NCBI RefSeq assembly: GCF_963664555.1
Contig: NZ_OY761461.1
Location: 3,224,001 to 3,288,000, forward strand
Length of the DNA stretch: 64,000 bases
Origin: Labilibaculum sp.
GTDB lineage: Bacteria > Bacteroidota > Bacteroidia > Bacteroidales > Marinifilaceae
Direction of reading: 5' to 3'
Position 1 is the stretch's first letter, and the number at the start of each line of letters is the position of its first letter. This document shows positions 23,806-31,546 of this stretch, piece by piece. Under the pieces are notes generated by a model. The model had not been told where the DNA came from and ran no database searches. It saw only the letters and a list, made by a program, of their open reading frames with translations. Position numbers and translations under genes: made by a program.

Positions 23806-24660
23806 ATGAACAGCGAAAAAATATTTCGATATCTTTTAATTGGCAGTGGCGTTTTAATAGTACTAATTGCTATAGGAATTGTAACTACCCTATTTATTGG
23901 ATCAATTCCCTCATTTAAGGAATTTGGTTTTGGTTTTATTTATTCGACAGACTGGAATCCAACTCAAGGAAGAGAATCCTACGGCGCTCTTCCCTTTATT
24001 ATTGGAACGCTGGTCACTTCAATTCTTGCACTACTAATAACATTTCCATTCGCCTTTTCCATCTCACTTTTTTTAGGCGAATATTTCAAAAATGGCAAAT
24101 TACCATCCTTTTTACGGTCTGTAATTGATCTTTTGGCGGGAATCCCATCCGTAGTTTACGGTTTATGGGGATTTTATGCTTTACGACCCATAATTACCGA
24201 CTTAGGACTAAACGCTCAGGGATTTGGAATTTTTACATCTTCCATAGTTCTCGCAATCATGATCATACCTTACGCATCTTCTCTTGGATCGGAAGTTATT
24301 TCGATGGTTCCAGGCAGCTTAAAAGAAGCGGCATATTCCCTGGGTGCTACCCGATACGAGGTGGTGAAAACAGTGATTATCCCCAATGCAGGCTCGGGCA
24401 TATTTGCAGGATACATTCTTGCATTAGGAAGAGCAATTGGAGAAACAATGGCAGTAACCATGCTGATTGGCAACTCCAACAAAATTCCAAGCGGAATTTT
24501 CGATTTAGGAAATACCATGGCAAGTTTAATCGCCAATCAATTTGGCGAAGCCGATGGATTAAAATACACCTCGCTGGTAGAAATAGGATTGCTCTTATTT
24601 GTAATTACAGGTATTGTAAACTACATCGGCAAATTAATCATGAAAAAATTATCGGCTTAA
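23806..24660 (+). CDS. pstC: phosphate ABC transporter permease PstC
   Basis: Inner-membrane permease half of the phosphate importer. The 284-residue protein has six predicted membrane helices. The cytoplasmic EAA loop reads LKEAAYSLGATRYEVVKTVIIPNAGSG, and GIPSVVYGLWGFYAL is typical of PstC. It contacts PstB through the EAA loop and pairs with PstA, whose gene starts 19 bases later. Confidence 0.94.
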   Translation: MNSEKIFRYLLIGSGVLIVLIAIGIVTTLFIGSIPSFKEFGFGFIYSTDWNPTQGRESYGALPFIIGTLVTSILALLITFPFAFSISLFLGEYFKNGKLPSFLRSVIDLLAGIPSVVYGLWGFYALRPIITDLGLNAQGFGIFTSSIVLAIMIIPYASSLGSEVISMVPGSLKEAAYSLGATRYEVVKTVIIPNAGSGIFAGYILALGRAIGETMAVTMLIGNSNKIPSGIFDLGNTMASLIANQFGEADGLKYTSLVEIGLLLFVITGIVNYIGKLIMKKLSA

Positions 24661-24679
24661 CCGAAATAAGATATATAGA

Positions 24680-25573
24680 ATGAATACATCTGCTCAAATA
24701 TCAAATGCTAAGTTAAAAGGACGATTGCTTAAAGATAAGCTATTCACCTACACACTTATATTTTTGGCATTCCTCTCAAGTGTCCCTCTTTTTCTTATTC
24801 TTTTCGAGTTGATAAAAAAGGGATACAAACAAATTAACCTCAGCTTCTTTTATAAAGTTGCACCAGACACCATGGAAGCAATGGTTGCTGTTAAAAACAA
24901 TGAAATTATTCCCGGCGGTATAGCCAACGGAATAGTCGGCACATTAATTATTGTTGGAATGGCTTCATTGATTGCTATTCCTGTAGGGATTATTTGCGGC
25001 ATGTATCTGTCCGAAAATTCGAAAGGTAAATTTGCCGGTGTGGTTCGTTTTATAGTAGACATGCTGCAAGGAGTTCCATCCATTGTACTTGGTGTTATCG
25101 GATACATTTGGGTGGTGAAACCAATAACTGCCGGCTTTTCCGGCTTAGCAGGAAGTGTTGCCCTTTCTATCATGATGTTGCCATCCATTGTACGCTCAAC
25201 AGAGGAAACTTTAAAAATGATACCCGAAACCTTAAAGGAAGCCGCTCTTTCTTTAGGCGTTCCCTATCACAAAACCATGCTAAGAGTCGTGCTTCCATCA
25301 GGTATCAGCGGAATTCTTACGGGTGTAATTCTTGGGATATCAAGAATTGCGGGAGAAACGGCTCCATTAATGCTGACAGCTCTGGGAAGTGCTGCAATCA
25401 GCACAGATATTACAGAACCATCAAGTGCTATTCCCCTATTGGTTTGGGAGTTTTACAACGATCCAAACCTTGTAGATATGATTTGGAGTGCATCCTTGTT
25501 CCTGTTAATTTTGATTTTATGTTTAAATCTTACCGCTAAAGCAATCGCAAAAAGATGGAAAGTACAGTATTAG
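24680..25573 (+). CDS. pstA: phosphate ABC transporter permease PstA
   Basis: Second permease subunit, 297 residues, six membrane helices. It has MLQGVPSIVLGVIGYIWVV and the EAA loop LKEAALSLGVPYHKTMLRVVLPSGISG. The final 19 bases overlap the longest possible pstB frame. Confidence 0.94.
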   Translation: MNTSAQISNAKLKGRLLKDKLFTYTLIFLAFLSSVPLFLILFELIKKGYKQINLSFFYKVAPDTMEAMVAVKNNEIIPGGIANGIVGTLIIVGMASLIAIPVGIICGMYLSENSKGKFAGVVRFIVDMLQGVPSIVLGVIGYIWVVKPITAGFSGLAGSVALSIMMLPSIVRSTEETLKMIPETLKEAALSLGVPYHKTMLRVVLPSGISGILTGVILGISRIAGETAPLMLTALGSAAISTDITEPSSAIPLLVWEFYNDPNLVDMIWSASLFLLILILCLNLTAKAIAKRWKVQY

Positions 25574-26454
25574 AAAAAAAAGAAGTAGAAGTAGAAGTAG
25601 AAGTAGAAGTAGAAGTAGAAGTAGAAGTAGAAGCTGAAGTAAAAGCACAACCTTATAAAGTCAACAACATGATGCAAAACCCAATTGAAAAAATAGAATC
25701 TCCTATTTTAAACATCGATAAACTTTCTGTTTCCTACGGCGGAGACAAATATTCGATTAATGATGTTTCTGCGGGAATTGCAAAAAATAAAATCACAGCA
25801 ATTATGGGACCTTCGGGTTGTGGTAAAAGCACATTGCTTAGAGCCATTAACCGAATGCACGAATTGTATCCTGATACGCACAACAAAGGTTCTGTTTATC
25901 TTGGCGAAGAAGATATTTATAAGATGAATCCTATTTTACTGAGAAGAAAGATTGGAATGGTTTTTCAACGTCCAAACCCTTTTCCGACTATGAGTATTTA
26001 CGACAATGTAATTGCTGGTTATCTTTTAAATGGAATTAAATTAAAAAGAAAAGAAAAAGATGAAATTGTTGAGAAATCTTTACGTGAGGTTGGTTTGTGG
26101 AGCGAGGTAAAAGATTCCCTTCACAACAAAGGAACATTTCTATCGGGAGGACAACAGCAACGCCTTTGTATTGCACGGGCACTTGCCTACACTCCTGAAA
26201 TTATCCTGTTGGATGAACCTACATCTGCATTGGATCCGATTGCAACAGCAAAAATTGAAGATCTGCTGGTAAAACTGAAGAAGGATTTTACAATTGTTTT
26301 GGTTACGCACAACATGTCGCAGGCAGCAAGAATATCAGACTATTCGATGTTTATGTATTTGGGCGAATTGGTTGAATATGGCAAAACCAAACAGATGTTT
26401 ACCATGCCAAAAGACAAACGTACGGAAGAATACCTAACCGGAAAATTTGGTTGA
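25555..26454 (+). CDS. pstB: phosphate ABC transporter ATP-binding protein PstB with Glu-Val repeat N-terminus
   Basis: ATPase of the phosphate importer. Walker A is GPSGCGKSTLL, the Q-loop is FQRPNPFP, the signature is LSGGQQQRLCIARAL, Walker B is IILLDEPTSALDP and the H-loop is VTHNM. The frame from ATG 25555 adds about 38 residues dominated by eight Glu-Val dipeptides encoded by GAAGTA hexamers (25582-25629). A second ATG at 25669 would give a normal 261-residue PstB. Whether the acidic extension is translated is unresolved. The upstream start overlaps pstA by 19 bases, which suits operon coupling. Confidence 0.92.
   Translation: MESTVLEKKEVEVEVEVEVEVEVEVEAEVKAQPYKVNNMMQNPIEKIESPILNIDKLSVSYGGDKYSINDVSAGIAKNKITAIMGPSGCGKSTLLRAINRMHELYPDTHNKGSVYLGEEDIYKMNPILLRRKIGMVFQRPNPFPTMSIYDNVIAGYLLNGIKLKRKEKDEIVEKSLREVGLWSEVKDSLHNKGTFLSGGQQQRLCIARALAYTPEIILLDEPTSALDPIATAKIEDLLVKLKKDFTIVLVTHNMSQAARISDYSMFMYLGELVEYGKTKQMFTMPKDKRTEEYLTGKFG
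25582..25629 (+). repeat. GAAGTA hexanucleotide repeat, eight units, in pstB
   Basis: Perfect tandem GAAGTA units at the 5' end of the long pstB frame, followed by two degenerate units (GAAGCT, GAAGTA). Slippage would change the number of Glu-Val pairs without shifting the frame. Confidence 0.9.
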
Positions 26455-26504
26455 TTTTTCAACAAAACAGGAATTCTTATACTAACAACACAAATTCGCA
26501 TACT

Positions 26505-27200
26505 ATGTCAATTAAAAAAGATAAAAAATTCGATAAGCTTGATAATGATTTCGCTAAAATGCAAACACTGCTTTTTCAACAGTTTGATATTTTAGAAGAG
26601 GTGGTCAATCATGGCTTGGATAAAATAGAAAAAGAACTTATAGACACGTTTAAAAAGAATGAAAATAAAATTGATCAGTTCGAAATAAAAATGAGTGACA
26701 ACATCATTGAAACAATTGGTTTGCAACATCCTATGGCAAGTGATTTACGCCTTTTAATCTCGTACTTTAGGATGATTGGCCATATTGAAAGAATTGGTGA
26801 TCAGCTGAATAACATCATGCGCTTTTTTCATAAAATGGAGCCGCCAACAATTCATGAAAATCATAAAGATTCGGTTTTAAACATGCTGTCGATAAGCGCC
26901 GAAATGGTTAAAAAAGCATTAATCTCCTTTGAGGACGGGGATCGTGAGTATGCTATCTGGACCATTAAAAATGATGAGATCGTTGACGAAATGCAATCGA
27001 AAATTTTGAAACGAATGATTCGAAAAAATTCTCCGAAAGGCAGTGAACCAACCGAAATTTTTAACCTGTTGAATTTTAACAGCATATTAGGTAACATCGA
27101 GAGAATAGCAGACAACGCAACCAATATTGCAGAAGCATCAATATATTATCTGCAAGGCATTGATCTGCGCCATATGGAATTGCCTGAAGAGGATCAATAA
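26505..27200 (+). CDS. phoU: phosphate uptake regulator PhoU
   Basis: PhoU couples the Pst transporter to the PhoR kinase and keeps the regulon off when phosphate is plentiful. The 231-residue helical protein has the two-fold three-helix repeat and metal-cluster motifs: HPMASDLRLLISYFRMIGHIERIGDQLNNI in the first half and NFNSILGNIERIADNATNIAE in the second. ATG 26505 is chosen; an upstream TTG at 26451 would overlap the pstB stop and add 18 polar residues. It lies in the pst operon, 59 bases before the response-regulator gene. Confidence 0.92.
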   Translation: MSIKKDKKFDKLDNDFAKMQTLLFQQFDILEEVVNHGLDKIEKELIDTFKKNENKIDQFEIKMSDNIIETIGLQHPMASDLRLLISYFRMIGHIERIGDQLNNIMRFFHKMEPPTIHENHKDSVLNMLSISAEMVKKALISFEDGDREYAIWTIKNDEIVDEMQSKILKRMIRKNSPKGSEPTEIFNLLNFNSILGNIERIADNATNIAEASIYYLQGIDLRHMELPEEDQ

Positions 27201-27259
27201 AAAACGATAAAAGTTGGCGAACTACTAAAACTTGAAACTCAACTTTTTAATTAAAAACC

Positions 27260-27949
27260 ATGAAGGATTTAAAAATATTAGTAGTTGATGACGAAGAGGA
27301 TTTATGCGAAATCCTCCAATTCAACCTTAAACAGGAAGGATTTGATGTAGATGTTGCCTATTCTGCAGAACAAGCCTTAAAATTGGAGCTTCAAACTTAT
27401 GATTTTTTTCTTTTAGATATCATGATGGGTGAAATATCAGGGCTCGATTTAGCAAAAATAATTCGAAGGAATCCTGATCTGGCGGAAAAAGCAATACTTT
27501 TTATTACGGCGAAAACAAGCGAGGCAGATAAACTTATTGGGTTCAATGCAGGCGCAGATGATTATGTATCCAAACCTTTCTCGGTAAAAGAAATTATTGC
27601 AAGAATTAATGTAATTTGCAAACGCATTTTTTCTGATTCAGAAAATGACCTTGACTTTAAGTTCGATGATTTTAAAATGATCTCAGACTCAAAAAAAGTG
27701 TGCATTAATGATCAAGATGTTGGTTTAACAAAAACTGAATACGAAATACTCCGATTGCTGATCAGTCATCAGGGAAGAATATATTCCAGAGAAGAAATAA
27801 TGAGTATTATCTGGACAAACGACAGCTCGATTGGCGACCGTACAGTGGATGTTAATGTAAGACGAATACGAAAGAAAATTGGTGAGCATCACAAATTTAT
27901 TAAAACGAAATCTGGCTACGGTTACTATTTTGAACCTAAAACAAACTAA
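27260..27949 (+). CDS. phoB: OmpR/PhoB-family response regulator
   Basis: The 229-residue regulator has a receiver domain (about 1-118) with Asp10, Asp11, phospho-acceptor Asp53 (FFLLDIMMGEISG), Thr in FITAK and Lys in DDYVSKPF. A winged-helix DNA-binding domain follows (about 130-228: LTKTEYEILRLL, YSREEIMSIIW, RTVDVNVRRIRKKI, IKTKSGYGYYF). It sits downstream of phoU and its stop overlaps the phoR-like start by one base. By location it is the likely activator at the Pho-box array before pstS. Confidence 0.9.
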   Translation: MKDLKILVVDDEEDLCEILQFNLKQEGFDVDVAYSAEQALKLELQTYDFFLLDIMMGEISGLDLAKIIRRNPDLAEKAILFITAKTSEADKLIGFNAGADDYVSKPFSVKEIIARINVICKRIFSDSENDLDFKFDDFKMISDSKKVCINDQDVGLTKTEYEILRLLISHQGRIYSREEIMSIIWTNDSSIGDRTVDVNVRRIRKKIGEHHKFIKTKSGYGYYFEPKTN

Positions 27950-29763
27950 TGTCCCAAATTTATAAATCCATGCAAAAACCCATTCAAAAATCCGGATCAA
28001 AATACAAAAAGAGATTGTTCTTTTTCTTCTTCATCATCGTTTTGATTTTCTCAGTATTAATTGGAGGATTTCAATACAGTCAGGAGAGATTGTATCGAAG
28101 AGAGAAACTGGAATATGCTCTGAATATTTATACGCAACAGGTTCATGAACTCATCCGAAAAAAAGACTTGGATAAAACTCTTAATTTTTCGGAAGTTGAC
28201 TCATTGCGTGCCTTAATGCCAGATAAAGACATTAGAATTTCAGTGATTACCGCAAAAGGTAAAGTTGTGTACGATTCGTATGTTGACAATATAGAAAGAC
28301 TTGATAATCACCTCAACCGCCCTGAAGTTCAAAAGTCTTTGCATTCTCAAAAAGGAAGTAACATCCGTTTATCCGGCTCTACCGGACAATCCTATTACTA
28401 CTATTCCAAAAACTATTACGAATACTTTGTTCGAACTGCGCTTCCAATCAATGAAAGTGTACTTAGCTTTTTAAAAGCCAACACCCTATTCTTTTACTTT
28501 CTGTTTGGTTTGTTTGGTGTAACCGTAGTGTTTCTGATTTACGCCACCGAGCATTTTGGAAATTCGATTGCCAAGCTCCGGAAATTTGCTATTAATGCTG
28601 CTCATAACAGAGAAATAGATCCCAATGAGGATTTTGGAAAAACAGAATTGGGTGAAATTAGTCACCAAATTGTAAAAATTTACCGCAAACTTACCAAAAC
28701 AACCGAGGCTTTAAGTCAGGAGAAAGAAAAGTTAATTATGCACCTTCAGATTGCACAGGAAGGTGTTGCCATATTTGATAAAAAAAAGAACCTGATTCTA
28801 TGGAACAGTCATTTTATCGATTACATCAATTATTTGGCTCACATTTCAAGTCATAACTATCAGGAACTGTTCGAGCTTCCGGAATTAAAAGAAATCACTG
28901 ATTTTATCGATACAAACATCAAAAAACTGGGAACAAATTACATCCCGAACGTTGATATAATCAGTACGAAAAAAACCATTACAATCGGACATAAAGTGTT
29001 TCTTTTCCAAGTAGTTGTTTTTACCGACGGTAATTTCGAAATCTCGGTAAACGACATCACCAAAATGGAAAATGAGAAAACTATTAAACAGGAAATGACT
29101 TTGAACATAGCACACGAGCTAAAAACTCCTGTAACAGCCGTTTCCGGATTTTTGGAAACCATTAAGGATAATCCGACTATGGATGAAGATAAAAAAGTAC
29201 AATTCATTGAACGTTCGTGTCTGCAGATTAATCGTTTATCGAATTTAATTCAGGATATTTCTTTTCTCACAAAAATTGAAGAAGCCAATGAATTGTTTGC
29301 CATTGAAGAGGTGAATGTAAAAGAAATGGTTCAGGAGATGCTCACCGATTTTGAATTAAAACTGGCAGAAACCAAAATGGAAATTGAACTAAACTTCCCT
29401 TCGGATCTTAAAGTAAAAGGTAATTCGGAATTGTTGGATTCTATTTTCAGAAATTTAATAGATAACTCGATAAAATACGCCGGAGAAGGATGTAAAATTA
29501 AACTCACACATTATTTCGAAGATACAAATTACCATTACTTCTCGGTTACCGATAATGGAATTGGAATAAAAGAAGAGCATTTGCCACGTATTTTTGAACG
29601 GTTTTACCGCGGAGATCATGGCCGGTCAAGAAAAATGGGTGGTACGGGTTTAGGTTTATCGATCGTGAAAAATGCGGTTGCCTATCACAAAGGAAGAATA
29701 TTTGTTAAAAAACGAAAAGAAAAGGGGATTGAGTTCTTTTTCTCCTTGAAAAAAACCTTATAA
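27949..29763 (+). CDS. phoR: PhoR-like sensor histidine kinase
   Basis: The 604-residue kinase has membrane helices at about 23-41 and 178-199 flanking a periplasmic domain, then a HAMP-like linker and a PAS-like domain (about 265-370). HisKA has His389 in IAHELKTPVTAVSGFLE. HATPase motifs are FRNLIDNSIKYA, VTDNGIGIKEEHLPRIFERFYRG and GGTGLGLSIVKNAVAYHKG. Coupled to the response-regulator gene and placed beside pst-phoU, it is the likely phosphate-signalling kinase. E. coli PhoR has a much smaller periplasmic part. Terminator follows. Confidence 0.9.
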   Translation: MSQIYKSMQKPIQKSGSKYKKRLFFFFFIIVLIFSVLIGGFQYSQERLYRREKLEYALNIYTQQVHELIRKKDLDKTLNFSEVDSLRALMPDKDIRISVITAKGKVVYDSYVDNIERLDNHLNRPEVQKSLHSQKGSNIRLSGSTGQSYYYYSKNYYEYFVRTALPINESVLSFLKANTLFFYFLFGLFGVTVVFLIYATEHFGNSIAKLRKFAINAAHNREIDPNEDFGKTELGEISHQIVKIYRKLTKTTEALSQEKEKLIMHLQIAQEGVAIFDKKKNLILWNSHFIDYINYLAHISSHNYQELFELPELKEITDFIDTNIKKLGTNYIPNVDIISTKKTITIGHKVFLFQVVVFTDGNFEISVNDITKMENEKTIKQEMTLNIAHELKTPVTAVSGFLETIKDNPTMDEDKKVQFIERSCLQINRLSNLIQDISFLTKIEEANELFAIEEVNVKEMVQEMLTDFELKLAETKMEIELNFPSDLKVKGNSELLDSIFRNLIDNSIKYAGEGCKIKLTHYFEDTNYHYFSVTDNGIGIKEEHLPRIFERFYRGDHGRSRKMGGTGLGLSIVKNAVAYHKGRIFVKKRKEKGIEFFFSLKKTL

Positions 29764-29781
29764 AAACTCATACTATATTTT

Positions 29782-29812
29782 AAACCACAGAAATTTCTGT
29801 GGTTTTTTTTGT
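29782..29812 (+). terminator. intrinsic terminator after phoR
   Basis: AAACCACAGAAA and TTTCTGTGGTTT form a perfect 12-bp palindrome followed by a T-run. Confidence 0.9.
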
Positions 29813-29914
29813 TTTGCTTGTTCTCATTGAAATATTCGATTCTGATTCGCTCACATTCGAACATGTTTAAACATTTCTTACTATCTTCACTTTTCGTATA
29901 AAATTTGAATAACT

Positions 29915-30901
29915 ATGTACAAAGCATCTGAAAACAGATATGATGATATGCCCTACCGAAGATGTGGGCAAAGTGGTTTATTACTGCCTGCAATTTCTTT
30001 AGGATTGTGGCATAATTTCGGACATGTAGATGTCTATAATGAGTTCAGAAAAATTATTTTTCATGCTTTTGACCGGGGAATTACCCATTTCGATTTGGCC
30101 AACAATTATGGACCACCTCCAGGTTCTGCTGAAGAAAATTTCGGAAAAATTCTGAAAGAAGATTTGAAACAATATCGTGACGAAATGATTATTTCGACTA
30201 AAGCAGGATATAAAATGTGGTCCGGGCCATATGGTGATTGGGGATCACGAAAATATTTGGTTTCAAGCCTGGATCAAAGTTTGAAAAGAATGGGACTCGA
30301 TTATGTAGATATCTTCTATTCTCATCGTCCCGATCCCAATACACCCATTGAGGAAACCATGATGGCACTGGATCAAGTTGTCCGTCAGGGTAAGGCATTG
30401 TATGCTGGCATTTCAAATTACAGTGCCGATCAAACACGCGAAGCCTCAAGAATATTACGGGAACTGGGAACTCCGTGCCTTATTCATCAGCCAAAATATT
30501 CGATGTTCGAGCGTTGGGTTGAAAATGGCTTGTTAGATGTTTTGGAAGAAGATGGAATTGGAGGCATCGCCTTCTCTCCTTTGGCACAAGGAATGTTGAC
30601 CAATAAATATTTGAAAGGGATTCCTGAAGGTTCGAGAGCTGCCAAATCGCATGGTTTTTTGCAAAAAGAGCAGATTACTGAAAAAGTAATAAATAAAGTT
30701 AAAGCTCTGAATGCAATTGCCGAAAAGCGAGGGCAAAGTTTAGCTCAAATGGCCATTGCCTGGCTGCTAAAAGATGAACGAATTACTTCGGTTTTGGTTG
30801 GCGCAAGTTCAGTGAATCAACTCGACCAAAATATAAATTCTGTTGCAAATTTACATTTTGAAGCAATGGAATTGAAAGCTATTCAGAAAATTTTGAATTA
30901 A
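29915..30901 (+). CDS. aldo/keto reductase, YghZ/Gpr type
   Basis: NADPH-dependent TIM-barrel oxidoreductase of 328 residues, close to the E. coli YghZ (L-glyceraldehyde-3-phosphate reductase) subgroup and its MYKASENRYDDMPYRRCG start. Catalytic tetrad residues are visible: Asp and Tyr in FDLANNYGPPPGSAEENFG, Lys in ISTKAGY, His in YSHRPDPNTP. The cofactor phosphate loop is VGASSVNQLDQN. The physiological substrate may be methylglyoxal or triose phosphates; this is inferred from the subgroup. Confidence 0.9.
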   Translation: MYKASENRYDDMPYRRCGQSGLLLPAISLGLWHNFGHVDVYNEFRKIIFHAFDRGITHFDLANNYGPPPGSAEENFGKILKEDLKQYRDEMIISTKAGYKMWSGPYGDWGSRKYLVSSLDQSLKRMGLDYVDIFYSHRPDPNTPIEETMMALDQVVRQGKALYAGISNYSADQTREASRILRELGTPCLIHQPKYSMFERWVENGLLDVLEEDGIGGIAFSPLAQGMLTNKYLKGIPEGSRAAKSHGFLQKEQITEKVINKVKALNAIAEKRGQSLAQMAIAWLLKDERITSVLVGASSVNQLDQNINSVANLHFEAMELKAIQKILN

Positions 30902-30936
30902 ATTTAATTGAATACTAACATTTTTTCTTAATGCTC

Positions 30937-30979
30937 GTAAATGTTTACTTTAAATTAATAATCACAAACGAACATTTAC
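30937..30979 (+). promoter_or_regulatory. 9-bp inverted repeat upstream of the structured element
   Basis: GTAAATGTT (30937-30945) and AACATTTAC (30971-30979) are perfect inverted repeats separated by 25 AT-rich bases, ending three bases before the structured repeat. It could be an operator or an RNA stem. Confidence 0.4.
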
Positions 30980-30981
30980 TT

Positions 30982-31049
30982 ATGAAACGTCCATGCCAAG
31001 GATATTCTGACACACAGAGAGATGATTATTCCAGCATGGTAAGTTCCAT
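30982..31049 (+). repeat. structured intergenic element, copy A
   Basis: It shares with a second copy at 63709-63779 (opposite strand) the ordered blocks ATGAAACGTCCATG, ATGATTATT, ATGGTAAGTT and CAT. Spacings are 26 versus 29, then 5 and 5, then 1 and 1 bases. The ends can pair: ATGAAAC with GTT-CAT (one mismatch here) and CCAT with ATGG. It ends 27 bases before the ATG of the small protein at 31077, in its presumed leader. It does not match any riboswitch I know. Confidence 0.7.
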
Positions 31050-31076
31050 ATGGCAAAAACTTAAAATTAAAAACAT

Positions 31077-31433
31077 ATGAAATTATTTAAACCCTTCGTA
31101 AACCTTACAAAATCAGCATCAACTGGAGTTTATACTATTAATTCCGTAGTTTCTTTACCAAAAGACTATGCACTTAGTTCTATAGAACAAGAACTTATAG
31201 AAATAGACGGAAAAAAAGTATGGTCAGTAACAGCTACTGTAACCACTAACGGTTCGTTAGAAACGGATATTGTTGAATTCGCAGTTCCGCTAAAACAAGG
31301 ACCTTCAGAAGAAATCAAAAAAGTGAGTATGTTTATAGTTGACTCATCGCCTTTGAGTTCCTCAATTGTAAATGCTGTTGAAGAAAAAAGAACTGATGTG
31401 AATTATGATGATGCCGAAACAACCAACCCTTAG
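31077..31433 (+). CDS. small protein of unknown function
   Basis: The 118-residue protein has no signal peptide or membrane helix and is predicted to be mostly beta-strand (STGVYTINSVVSLPKDY, KVWSVTATVTTNGSLETDIVEFAVPL). It has an acidic disordered tail (VNYDDAETTNP). No family recognised. Its leader contains the structured element at 30982-31049, so expression may be post-transcriptionally controlled. Confidence 0.6.
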   Translation: MKLFKPFVNLTKSASTGVYTINSVVSLPKDYALSSIEQELIEIDGKKVWSVTATVTTNGSLETDIVEFAVPLKQGPSEEIKKVSMFIVDSSPLSSSIVNAVEEKRTDVNYDDAETTNP

Positions 31434-31546
31434 CTAATAGTACTTACAAAAGAATAATAAATATTGGAAACTTATAATTTAGTAATCCGATTTTTATCAT
31501 TCATTTTTTCACCTTAAATTGCTCAATAGTTTTAATCGAATTTGGT

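Noticed and set aside
24165..24683. 172-residue ORF in another frame of pstC/pstA
   Set aside because: Shadow of the well-supported PstC frame; low-complexity composition typical of +1 translation.
30982..31080. 32-residue small ORF ending in ATGA overlap with the 31077 gene
   Set aside because: It coincides with the structured repeat, whose second copy has a stop at codon five; the conserved feature is RNA/DNA structure, not the peptide.
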